NCBI GenBank assembly: GCA_018398585.1
Contig: JAGTTD010000010.1
Location: 6,961,501-7,025,500, forward strand
DNA: 64,000 nucleotides
Reading direction: 5' to 3'
From: Simmondsia chinensis
Taxonomy: Eukaryota > Streptophyta > Magnoliopsida > Caryophyllales > Simmondsiaceae
Part shown: positions 43,616 to 53,775 of the stretch, piece after piece
How positions within the stretch are numbered: the stretch's first letter is position 1
Layout: every line of letters starts with the position of its first letter
The notes under the pieces: model-generated
Told to the model about the DNA's origin: nothing
Seen by the model: only the letters and a program-made list of their open reading frames with translations
Database searches by the model: none
Made by a program: the position numbers and the translations under genes

Positions 43616-44472
43616 AACGTAACATAAACCAAAGAAAGAACACCAGATGTGCGTGTTTCAGCCCTAAATGGTTTACATCCACGATCTCCCTACCACTACA
43701 GAGGTCTACCTATTATTATAATAAAATTATTATGAACCATAGACCAATGTTAGACCTAAGATACAAATATGGACTCTTTCCTAGAGCTTCTAAGACTGAA
43801 ACTTAAAGAGTACAAGAAATTATACCATGCTTCTTCTGAGAACCGCTGTTGATGCCATCAAGAAGACCTTGACTGCCTCCATAGGGTTCACACCACCACG
43901 AATCAAGCAAAGGAGAAGACAGGCATAGGAAACCCTACAAGATCTCAGAGCGTTTTTGAGGAAAAGAAAAAAATAAAAGAGTAACAACCTTACTCTCTTC
44001 CTCTATATATAGGCAAAAGCAAATCCGCATGCAACCCTGTTGGCATAATTGCAGCTGTTCTTAATGTCAAGATCAATGGCTTAGAGAGGCCCTAAAGAGA
44101 TACAATCAGGGGGCCTAAGATGGTGACACATGTCTAGGCCATCAACCGTTAGATGAGGCCCTTGAAAAAAGGGACACACAAGAAGCTTTAGGAAGAAGTT
44201 GAGCAAACGGGCAGCAACAGGTGGGGAGACGGGCAGTGTGCAATCCGGAACCGGGCAGCGATGGGGAGGGGTAGAATTGTAAATGACAATAACACCTTTT
44301 GAAACCTATTTTCAGAACACAATTAACCCCCAATATTGACGTTATATACTTTATGCTATTTATAGTTTCACACATGAGAAACGCTACGTTTTACTTGGTT
44401 TTAATCACCTAGGTTTGTCATTTTGGCTCATATTAATTTCATAGTAGATAAATATAGGAACCATTATCAACA
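43616..44472 (-). repeat. 5' LTR of the outer copia (upstream part)
   Basis: On the minus strand it starts TGTTGATAATGGTTCC at 44472 and has a TATATATAGAGG promoter-like box (about 44002-44015). It joins, across the inner copia, to 31759-31849, which ends ...GATCCATCA before the PBS. Total length about 943 bp. The starting TG and the PBS position support the limits; the other LTR and the TSD are not in the window. Confidence 0.75.
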
Positions 44473-45036
44473 ATTCTCCACTTGGTTACTAAATTCTTTA
44501 TACAAAAGGTTAATATATTTTGTTTTATATATAGTGTATTATATATTATTAAATTATAAAAATAACGTTACTTATACTGAAGGTTAATGTATTTTGTCCA
44601 CTTTGACAATTTAGTCCTTGCAGACAAGTTATATTGCGTGAATTTTGTCCTCCAGTAAAGTTTATATTAAATTCATAATGGAATGTTTGATAGTCCGATC
44701 GTGAGTTAGTTTAAATTTGGTCTATAGATGAACTTGTATTGAGTTACTTACATTTACTATGATTGTTTCATTAACAAATACGCCATAAACATAATTTTAA
44801 TTTCATCATATGACTAAATTAACATAATATAAGTCGTACAAGGATTAGATTCACACAACTAAAGTACAAGAACTAAATTGACACAATGGACAAAGCATAT
44901 GGACCTTTGTTGTAAATAACCCTAAACATAATTACTTAATATTTTATTTCTGTAATTCAATTATTTTTATCATATAATTATATCAAAATTATACATGTCA
45001 ATTTAAATACAATAATTATAAAATATAAAACTGTAT
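44473..45036. other. AT-rich intergenic DNA
   Basis: No gene, RNA gene or structured repeat seen. Confidence 0.6.
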
Positions 45037-45044
45037 ATCGTGAC

Positions 45045-46593
45045 TAAAGGTGGCAATTGGGTCAACTGGGTTGGGTTCGGGTGAACCCATACGGGTTTGG
45101 GTCATCTTGGGTTTGCAATGGACTCAGGTCGGTTTGGGCTCAGGTCAACCCAATTGGGCTCGGGTCATCTTTGACTTTTGACTATGCTCGGGTCGGGTTG
45201 GGTCAGGGTCAGGGTCAAGTTATTTCAGGTTTGGGTCAACTCAATTTCAGGTCATCTCGGGTATGGGTCAATTTTGGGTCGGGTTATACGGGTCTCGGGT
45301 AATTATGAGTTGACCCATCAGGTTGTTTATTTTTGCTTATATGTATGTTTTATGAATTATAATTGTATATAATTTTTTATAACATATTTTTTTTATTTAT
45401 TATATTATAAAATACAATATTTGTTATTTTTTTGTTTTTCATCCACTATCACCACTTCAATGTAAGTGGAGAATATAGATATCATATGAATTACGTAAAT
45501 TTAATATCTTAGCAGTGGATGATATCCATATTCTCCCGAACATTTTTCTTTCATCACATATGTCTTTTTCAATCTCAACTTACTTAAGCGTATCCTATGT
45601 AAATTCATAAAATAAAATAATTTTCACATAATAAAATAATTTTCTTTAACTGGATAAACTAAAAAAAAATAAAATTTTGATTGAAAATATTTATGAAAAA
45701 CTCACTTTCCTAAAAAACATTTTTCGCGGAATTCTCACATTATATATGTCTCGTATTTTAATTTCAACTTAATTAAGCATGAACTCCATGTAAATTCATA
45801 GAATGAAATAATTTTCTTTAACCAGAGAAACTAAAAAAATATAATTTTGATTAAAAATATTTACGAAAAGTATTTTATATATAGAATTATTTTAAATATG
45901 AATAGCTTGCGAGGTTACCGGCCAAGTATTGGGTAACCAGCCACGTCTCCCCACTCTCCCTCCTAACAAAATAATGGGTGTAGTGTAGTTATACTAAGGT
46001 TTTTTTTTTTTTTTTAAGTTAAAATTAATGTAATATTTGGAATTTTTGTTTTGGATTTTGAAAAATTTTGGGAGATGAGACAACTTGTATTTAAATATTG
46101 TTAAATTAAATTAAATATAAAGATAGATTTTTGAACCAAACATAGCCTTACTTATCTATATTCACGTCAAAATATTGCTCCTATGTTTATTGGTGTATTG
46201 TGTCAAAATAATAACTGTGGTCAATTTGGGTCAAAATAATAAGTCTTTAATCGTAATTCTCTATAGTAGTAACAATAATTTTCAAGTTTAAAGGCCTGAG
46301 GGTTAACTCGGGTTGCAGGTCGGGTTGGGTTTTTGCTCGGGTTTAGATGGGTTCGGGTCTACTTGGGTCTGGGTCATTTTAGGTCGGGTTACATCAGGTC
46401 ATCGGTGGGTCGGGTTGGGTTAGTATTCTTATCGGGCCTTTTCGGGTTGGATTAAGGCTGGATTGCGTGAGTCTCAGGTCAGGTCATTCTAAGTTTGGGT
46501 CAAGTTATTTATATCAAATCTTCAAGTCAAATTAGGTTGGGTCATTGATTTTTCAGGTCGGTTTAACGGGTCGGGTTGTCTTTGCCACCTCTT
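45045..46593. mobile_element. Non-autonomous hAT element
   Basis: A 1549 bp unit with ends TAAAGGTGGCAA and ...TTTGCCACCTCTT in inverted orientation, and an 8 bp target duplication with one difference (ATCGTGAC 45037-45044; ATCGCGAC 46594-46601). Both subterminal regions, about 270-300 bp each, are dense in GGGTCGGGTT / GGGTCAAC repeats; the middle is AT-rich and non-coding. It needs a transposase in trans. The TIR differs from that of the element at 38105, so it is another hAT family. Confidence 0.8.
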
Positions 46594-46601
46594 ATCGCGA
46601 C

Positions 46602-47760
46602 TTGCTTAAAAAGTTATTAAAAAAAAAAAAAACAAAAATTTGCTGAGAAAAAACTCTATATCGTGAGTGCTGCGAGTATTGTGCGGGGCAAGTGCTCTCA
46701 TAGCTTTGATCTCTCATACTAGCCACAGTCTCCCCGTTTTACGTTTTAGCAATGTTAGTTTTGTGCATACTCATAGATGCAAACTTCATTACAGATCATT
46801 TTGTAAAGTAAGAAACTTCGAAATGACTCTTTAACTATCTAGTTTTGATTATAGTGCACGACTGTGTTTTTATCATGTAAATCATTTTAATAATTTTTGA
46901 ACTTAACGTACTACCTACTTAATAAGGAAATTTGCCTCAAATTCTCATATAAAAAAGCCCCTCTCCCAACCTCTACCAAATCTACAAGTATTCGGTATTG
47001 TAACATGTAATTTTAACACTTTGGTGTAGAATTTTTTTTGTTAATGTCGCATTTTTTTAGCACAAGTAAGTAATCGTAATTTTTATATGATTGATCATAT
47101 GTGTTGACTTTTATTTTTCCTTTTAAATTTATATAGTACAAAGAAGAATTAATAAAATAGAAAAAGATTTACAACCGTAATCAATGGCACTTTCTATATC
47201 ATGAACCTCTTTTGAAAATTTTCAACTAAAAGAAACATCGACGTATGAATTGTACTTTTTAACATTTAATTCTATTTTCAAAACTGTACCAACCACGTCG
47301 ACGTAAAAGGAAAAAATATATCTAAATAATATACTCAATTTGGGTATCTAATGTACATGGTAAAATATCATTCGCTAATAAAAAGTTAACTATAGTATTA
47401 TTTTTATAATTTGATAATCTTATATCAATAAATTAGACACCAAAATTAATTATCTTTTAACATTTCTCCTGACATGAAAAAAGAAATTTTCCTTAACACA
47501 AATTATGGAAACTCTAACTTAACACTATCAACGATTTTGAGGTCATCCTAAATTCGCGATAGAACATCCGTCAATGGAAATATAAATTTAGCACCCAAAA
47601 AGTTTTATTTCTTTCTTTCCCCCTTTTTTTTTTTTTTTTAAATAACCGCAATTTTCTCCCCCGCAACCCCTTTTTCCTATGATCACAAACAAGAAAACTC
47701 TTCCAAAAAAAAAAAAAAAAAAAAGAAAAAAAGAAGAAAGAAACCGCCATTGTTAATAAT
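46602..47760. other. Intergenic DNA upstream of the hydrolase gene
   Basis: AT-rich, no coding sequence. Poly-T (about 47622-47640) and poly-A (47705-47725) tracts lie just before the gene. No convincing TATA box could be fixed relative to the start codon. Confidence 0.55.
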
Positions 47761-47844
47761 TAAATGTTGATGTGCATTATCAATACGAGTGCAACCAGAA
47801 GAAATCTCACCAACATCAAAAATCTAAAGTTGAGTCATTTTGAC

Positions 47845-50800
47845 ATGGGGAGCCCCATAAGATGCTTCAGCTTCACGGCATCGAGGGATTGGTTGTATAG
47901 ATACACGTTTAGCAGCGCGGGGCTACGATCAGCAACGACAGAAATAGGTGGTGGCACGATGATGCATTGTTGGATGCCCAAGACGCTGAAGCCACATAGG
48001 CCTGACCTGCTGCTGCTCCACGGGTTTGGCGCTAATGCCATGTGGCAGTTTGCTGATGTCCTCCATCATTTTACTCCGAAATTCAATGTCCGTATTCTAA
48101 GCATGCTTGCATGTTTCTAGGGTGGTTTTTTAGAAGTAACATTTTTTTTTTTTTTTAATTTGGTGCATGAAAATTTAAAATCCACAAAATACCACATTTG
48201 GCCATTGCATGTATGACATAGTGACAAGTCAATATGCCTTTTCATTAGGTATTACTTGATTAGGGAGGGAAAATTGAAACTGAAAAAAAAAAAAAAAAAG
48301 CAACATTTTCAGTGCTCCAAAGGCTCTCATCTAAGCAGAGTCTTGGGGGTTGGATATAAGTAGCCTTCCCACCCTGAAAGGAGGCTATTTCTGAGAACTC
48401 CTAACCTGAGGAGTGCAACACGAGAACTTCTCAGGAAGTCACCCATCTTAGTATTACTCTCGATCAAGCACACTTAACTTCGAAGTTCTAATGAGATCTG
48501 GTGCCTGCATGTTGGTACCGTCATAGGTTGAAATTGAAATAAATGACTTCAAGAAAAGCGAAACAAGTGAGACATGTGGCGAGAGCTTTTGCCACCTGTT
48601 AGAGCCCCACACATGCATTTAAAATAACAGAAGACAATGAAGATTGAAGGCGCCATAAAGACTGAATTGTCGTTACATTGTGTCACTCATAAAAGAGGCA
48701 ATTCGAGCGAGATACCATTTGTTGCCATGCAAAACAACTTGCGTTCAGGATCTATTATAACAATACATTAGATATATGTGTCAGACCTAGCGTCCTTGGG
48801 TCACTTGCATTAGTCGTAACTAGATTGTCAAACATTACATCATTAATTTAATGTCAATTACATCGCAAGACCAAAATGATATAATGGACAATATTCAGAG
48901 AATAGATTAATATAATTAGCAAATTAAAGTCACCTTTAAAGTAAAGAGCCCTTTAATGTCAATTAGAGTTAGGTGGAAAGCCTACTTCCACGATCTGTTC
49001 AACAACATAGGAAGTGCAGAGATAGAATTAGGGAAGCTCCAGACCACGGAAGAGGATCAGAACGAGTGCTATTGTGAGCAAATCACCCCAGAGGAGATTA
49101 AGGAAGCCCTAAAACATATGGGTAGGGGAAGAGCAGTTGGCCCAGATGGGATACCTATTGAGGCATGGAAATGCCTTGGACAGAGGGGTTACAGCTAGCT
49201 GGCACAACTCTTTAACCAAATCTTGATGGGGAACAAGATGCCGGAAGAATGGCGGAAGAGCACACTGGTCCCAATCTACAAGAATAAGGGTGATATCCAA
49301 AGCTGCACCAATTACCGGGGGATCAAATTGATGAGTCACACCCTCAAACTGTGGGAGAGAGTCATAGAAAAGAGGATATGACAACAGATGGAAGTGATCG
49401 AAAACCAGTTTGGGTTCATTCCTGGGAGATCAACAATAGAAGCCATTCATCTTTTACGGCGGACGATAGAACAATAAAGGGAGAGACAAAAGAACCTCTA
49501 CATGGTCTTCATCGATTTGGAGAAGGCATATGATAGAGTGCCAAAAGAGGTACTGTGGAGGGTGTTGGGAAGGAGAGGCATCCCGATGCCTTATATTCGG
49601 GTCATTAGGGACATGTATGAGGAGGCACATACTAATGTGCGAATAGAGGAAGGGGAGACAGACACTTTCCCTATCACCGTAGGGGTTCACCAGGGTTCTG
49701 CCTTGAGTCCCTTCCTGTTCATTCTAGTGATGGATGAGCTCACTAGACATATCCAAGGAGAGGTACCTTGGAGCATACTCTTTGCAGACGACATAGTTCT
49801 GGTAGGAGAGTCCCGTGCGGACATAAACGAGAAGCTGGAGCTGTGGAGAGGTGCATTAGAATCGAGGGGTCTAAGGATTAGCATATCTAAGACCGAGTAT
49901 GTGGAATTCAAATTTGATCGCTCCACCACGGACAGCACCGAGGAGGTTAAGATTGGAGCACAAGCCATATCAAGCAAGGAGAACTTCAAATATTTGGGAT
50001 CCATGATACACCAGAATGGTGAAGTCGATGAGGATGTCAGCAACAGGATTAAAATAGGCTGGCAGAAGTGGAAGATGGCATCCGGGGTGCTGTGTGATAG
50101 AAAGTTCCCTCTAAAGTTAAAAGGGGAAGTACTATAAGACGGCAGTAAGATCGGCTATGCTATATGGGGCAGAGTGTCGACCAATGAAACAAAATCAAAC
50201 ACAGCAGATGAAGGTGGCAGAGATGAGGATGTTACGCTGGATGTGTGGCCACACAAGAACGGATAGGATTAGGAATGATGTGATTCAAGGCAAGCCGGGT
50301 GTAGCCTCGATAAAGGAAAAATTGAGGGAGCAACGCCTAAGATGGTTTGGACATGTCAGCAGAAGACCGACTTCAGCCCCAGTCAGGCGGTGTGAACAGC
50401 TCAACACAACGATAAGCAGAAGAGGGAGGGGCAGACCAAAGAAGAGCTGGCTGGAGACAATTCGTCAAGACCTAACCCACCTAAACTTAAGAGAGGAGAT
50501 GGCCTTAGATAGGACACGTTGGAGGGCTAGTATTAGAATAGCGGAGATAGCAGAGTAGAGTAGGGCGGGGAGTGGCAGGTGGTCTAAGTTCCGTAGGTGA
50601 GTATAAACTATAGTGTAACACTCTTAGGCTAGTTTAGACATCGATCTTCTTCCTCTTCTTCTTCTCCTCCTTCTTCTTCTTCCTCTTCTTCTCCTTCCCT
50701 TCCTACTTTTTTTCTTTTTTCTTTTTTTTTTCCTCCTCCTTATGCGCGATTGATGAATTGATGGTTCATCTACAGGAACTCAACCACTCCAGGTTGGGGG

Positions 50801-51743
50801 TCCCCGAAAATAGTCTCCTTTCCTGCCGGAAGGGGTAAGGCTGCGTACATCACCCCCCCAGACCCAGCGTTATGCGGGAGCCACAAGGCACTGGGACTGT
50901 TGTTGTTAAAGTAAAGAGCCCTTAAACTAATTAACATGTTCGTTAGGTTTTGTTAAATCTTAAGGTTATTAGAGTGTGAAGTCATTTATGAGCTAACAAA
51001 TTTGTGGTGCATGACCCCAGATATATGTGCCAGACCTAGTGTTCTTCGGGAAGTCACACACAACAAGAGCGGAGAGAACAGAGGGATTCCAGGCAAGATG
51101 TGTGATGAAGTTGTTGGACATGCTGGGAATAGAGAGGGTGGTGCTGGTGGGGGTGAGCTATGGTGGGTTTGTGGGGTATAGCATGGCAGCACAGTTCCCG
51201 ACAGCGGTGGAGAGGCTGGTGCTTTGCTGCACTGGGGTTTGCTTGGAGGAGCAAGACCTGCGCCAAGGCTTGTTTCATGTCTCTGACTTGGAGGAGGCTG
51301 CCCACATTTTGCTCCCTCAGAAGCCTGATAAGTTGAGGGAGCTTATGAAGTTGTCTTTCGTTAGGCCTCCTAAGATGATGCCTAACTGGGTCCTTGTGGA
51401 TTTTATCAATGTGAGTATTTAAAAGACACATAAAAAGTGACCAAATCTAGGATCAAATTAAGTCCAACCCCCCTCATTATACGATGGTTTTTCATTTAGC
51501 CCCCCCAAGATAATTCTCATAGATTTTATCAATCTAAATTCATAAAAAAATAAAAGAAAAATACTAAATATACTAAAAAAATACAACCCTAGTTTATGTA
51601 TATAGTATCCGCTCCTTTACAGCTAGAGGAACTGGATCAATTTTGTGTAGGTAATGTGTAAAGAGTACGTGGAGCAGAAGAGGGAGTTGATTCATGAAAT
51701 CTTAAAGGACAGGAGGCTTTCTGAACTTCCCCACATCTCCCAG
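47845..51743 (+). CDS. Alpha/beta-hydrolase fold protein, three exons visible, 3' exon missing
   Basis: Exon 1 is 47845-48087, starting MGSPIRCFSFTASRDWLYRY; an in-frame ATG exists at 47764 but the family normally starts near this Met. It includes the oxyanion loop LLLLHGFGANAMWQ and ends TPKFN before the donor GTCCGT. Exon 2 is 51021-51410, after CCCCAG, reading IYVPDLVFFGKSHTTR, the nucleophile elbow GVSYGGFVGYSMA (G-x-S-x-G) and the cap region to NWVLVDFIN before GTGAGT. Exon 3 is 51651-51743 (VMCKEYVEQKRELIHEILKD to PHISQ) before GTATGG. All junctions are phase 0 and the frame is intact. The last exon, expected to carry the catalytic Asp and His, was not found in the window. Intron 1 (2.9 kb) holds an RTE LINE and a 5S-like sequence. 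It is a soluble hydrolase of unknown substrate, and may be a truncated gene. Confidence 0.85.
48414..48528 (-). pseudogene. 5S rRNA-derived sequence in hydrolase intron 1
   Basis: The minus strand aligns end to end with plant 5S rRNA. It contains AAGTTAAGTGTGCTTG (box A region), GAGAGTAATACTAAGATGGG and TGACTTCCTGAGAAGTTCTC, and ends CGTGTTGCA. Numerous substitutions, mostly transition-like, make it non-functional as rRNA. It is a single copy, not a tandem array, so it is either a dispersed 5S pseudogene or the 5S domain of a Cassandra-type TRIM LTR; LTR ends were not confirmed. Confidence 0.82.
48954..50905 (+). mobile_element. 5'-truncated RTE-clade LINE in hydrolase intron 1
   Basis: The element is bounded by an 18 bp target duplication TTAAAGTAAAGAGCCCTT (48936-48953; 50906-50923). 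It ends with the RTE tail GGGGTAAGGCTGCGTACATC...GGGACTGTTGTTGTT. The endonuclease is absent, so it is truncated inside the region before RT. A CTT-rich microsatellite lies in the 3' UTR at about 50645-50740. It is in the same orientation as the gene. Confidence 0.95.
48956..50558 (+). pseudogene. RTE reverse transcriptase pseudogene
   Basis: One frame runs 48956-50137 with three stops (49196, 49379, 49475), then a frameshift near 50137 leads to the C-terminal part ending at 50558. Motifs in order: GRAVGPDGIPIEAWKCLG, CTNYRGIKLMSHTLKLWE, IENQFGFIPGRSTIEA, VFIDLEKAYDRVP (motif A), GVHQGSALSPFLFILVMDEL (motif B), WSILFADDIVLVG (motif C, FADD), then EYVEFKF and FKYLGSMIHQNG. The C-terminal part has LYGAECRPMK, EMRMLRWMCGHTRTDRIRND and RLRWFGHVSRRP, the usual end of RTE proteins. 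The enzyme would copy its mRNA at nicked target DNA. Confidence 0.95.
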
Positions 51744-51974
51744 GTATGGTATTTCTCTTTTATTACTATAAATTGAAGATCCCTCAAACACAGATGGTTT
51801 GATACTATATGTTAATAAACCAATTGTTGAAAATTATAATTTAAATTGGTTCATTCATTACTTATGATTGATTAAATTTTTTCACTCGGTAGGTCAACTA
51901 AACACATTTTTATCTAGGTGCATGCATTATATTTTCTAGGATCATCTGCTACACAAGATCATGTACATGTTATA
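51744..51974. other. Start of hydrolase intron 3
   Basis: AT-rich sequence after the donor GTATGG at 51744. No matching acceptor and exon with a GH-containing C-terminal hydrolase motif could be found before the copia LTR or later in the window. Confidence 0.5.
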
Positions 51975-52526
51975 TGTTAGGATTATGCCTCAAATTTATG
52001 TATTTAGAAATTAAGGGTAGCCGAGGGGTCACTGATCGATCGGAGGATGTCCGATTGATTGGGTGATTTAAGTGAAAAATACCTATTTTGGCCGAGAGAG
52101 GGCCGATCGATCAGGAGTCGTTTTTCCGTGAGGCTTATAAACAGACCTGTTAGGGTTTCAGTTTAGGTATCCAATTTCAGAGTAAGGCACCGTCATTAAG
52201 AGAGAGAGAGAGGTGATTTCATAATTCCTCCATTTCAGATATTCGAGTGCTACGAGAGTTCAGAGGAAGTGATCTATAATTCTCCATAGATCTCGTTCAG
52301 AGGAAGTGTGATTGTAATTCTTCCGTTCAAGTTCAATAAAGATCTCCATCTCCGCCGTAGTTTTCTCCCCTCTTGATTGTAGAGGGGTTTCTATGTAAAT
52401 TATTGTGTTCTTCTTGTTTGTTCTTTCTTTCACCTATTTTGTTTACTTCTCGTTTATGTGAGTCATATTATTTAAATCGAATCAAGTGATTAGGGTTTGC
52501 GCTTCCGCATCAAGATTTTTCTAACA
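51975..52526 (+). repeat. Copia LTR with adjoining PBS
   Basis: A 552 bp LTR from TGTTAGGATTATGCC to TTTTTCTAACA, followed after three bases by TGGTATCAGAG (52530). It contains three motifs of the CCGATCGATCGG type (about 52032, 52051, 52102) and a GA microsatellite near 52199. No matching second LTR or gag was seen downstream, so it is a truncated 5' end of a copia element inside the hydrolase 3' intron or flank. Confidence 0.75.
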
Positions 52527-52653
52527 AATTGGTATCAGAGTATATTAGTTTGTTCCAGATTTATCTCACATTACAGCTTGAAGTGTCATGCGTGTAGCTT
52601 GAATTATCATTCATTGATTCCTCATATGACTTTGAAGAGGCAGTACATATTGT

Positions 52654-52937
52654 CAAGGAACCAACTTTTCTTGGAAACTTAAGTAGATAGGTGAAGGCCC
52701 ATGAATGATTTTATACTCTAGCATGTCTCATGCAACTGGCCATTGGGCTTGAAGCGTGAAAAATGCAGAGGCCTGCCCAAGCCTTGTGCTTGAAATAAAT
52801 GAATATTTAGAGTGAGGGATGTTATGATTCCAACCCGTGACCTCTTAGTCAATAAAGATCTGATACCATATCAAGAAACCAACTTTGTCAAAAACTTAAG
52901 CTGATAGGTGAAGATTTATGAATGATTTTTTACTCTT
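52654..52937 (+). repeat. Direct-repeat insertion (TRIM-like or other short repeat)
   Basis: Two copies of about 66 bp (52654-52720 and 52872-52937) share AAACTTAAG..GATAGGTGAAG and ATGAATGATTTT.TACTCT. They are separated by a 150 bp non-coding segment that holds AACCCGTGACCTCTTAGTCA and CTGATACCATATCAAG. The second copy follows GATACCAT, which on the minus strand is close to a GGTATCAG primer site, so a miniature LTR element on the minus strand is possible. Confidence 0.45.
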
Positions 52938-53307
52938 GCACCTATTTGTAAGTCATCAAACAAAGCATGTGTCCAAGATACATGAGACACTATGTACAGT
53001 AATTATTCTTTGTGTGACAAATTTTGTTCAATTGAGCTTGTTCGTCATTTAACAAGATTTAAGATAAGTTCATGGAACCCTAGGAACTATAGAGAGGTAA
53101 CCAAAGGAGAGCAAGAACGAAAGGCAAGCTCCTTAGTAAATTTATCGAAAATATCTGAGAAATGTACAACTAAAAAATTACACGACGACAAATACATGCC
53201 ACGTGGTGAAGAAGAATTATTGGTTAAACGATTCTTTTGTGGAACTAACTTGTAATTAAGAAGGTTTATTTACATTTTAATACTTTAATGTTTTTATAAA
53301 TAATAAA
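52938..53307. other. Unassigned DNA
   Basis: A short plus ORF (52992-53255) begins MYSNYSLCDKFCSIELVRHL. I recognise no family, and the surrounding sequence is repeat-rich. Probably spurious. Confidence 0.4.
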
Positions 53308-53775
53308 AAGGATTCTTACTTTTTTGAATTAATAAAAAAGACTTTTAAGTTTTTTTCGTATTAATTAAAAGACCCCTAAGTCTTTTTTCATATTACTTAA
53401 GTTTTTTTCATATTAATAGAAAGTCTACTCTTTGTATTAATGACATCATTTTCTGTCAACCGAGATGAAGTAGCAACTGTTGTTTTATTAATGCTATAGT
53501 ATAATGACAAAAATACCCTTCAATAACCATATACTTAAACAAATTATGTGAATACAGATAGTTTGTACATAATATAATATCTCGAATTTCGTGCTTGTAA
53601 AGTAAGAATAAGAGTATTGAAGGGTACTTTTGTCATTTTACTGTAATATTAATAAAAAGAACAATTGCCAGGCCAGCTCTGTCGATGAAAAATAATGTTG
53701 TCAGGCTGGAGAAGGGCCTTTTTTATTATTACGACAAAAACTGAGGAGCTTTTTTATTAATTGAAAAAGATCAGG
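53308..53775. mobile_element. Foldback MITE
   Basis: The left part (CTTTTTTGAATTAATAAAAA, then GTTTTTTTCGTATTAATTAAA) matches the reverse complement of the right part (53715-53772). The inner flanks also pair: TGACAAAAATACCCTTCAAT at about 53500 against ATTGAAGGGTACTTTTGTCA at about 53617. About 470 bp, non-coding, with long imperfect inverted arms. Exact ends and target duplication not determined. Confidence 0.6.

Noticed and set aside
47764..47844. Upstream ATG as the start of the hydrolase
   Set aside because: The extra 27 residues lack similarity to known family N-termini, while MGSPIRCFSFTASRDW fits the usual start. Not excluded as a transit-like extension.
50986..51431. Minus-strand ORFs over hydrolase exon 2
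   Set aside because: They are shadows of the spliced plus-strand exon, which has clear domain motifs.
52992..53255. 87-residue ORF as an exon of the hydrolase
   Set aside because: It has no GH-type C-terminal motif, no fitting acceptor in phase 0, and does not resemble the hydrolase C-terminus.
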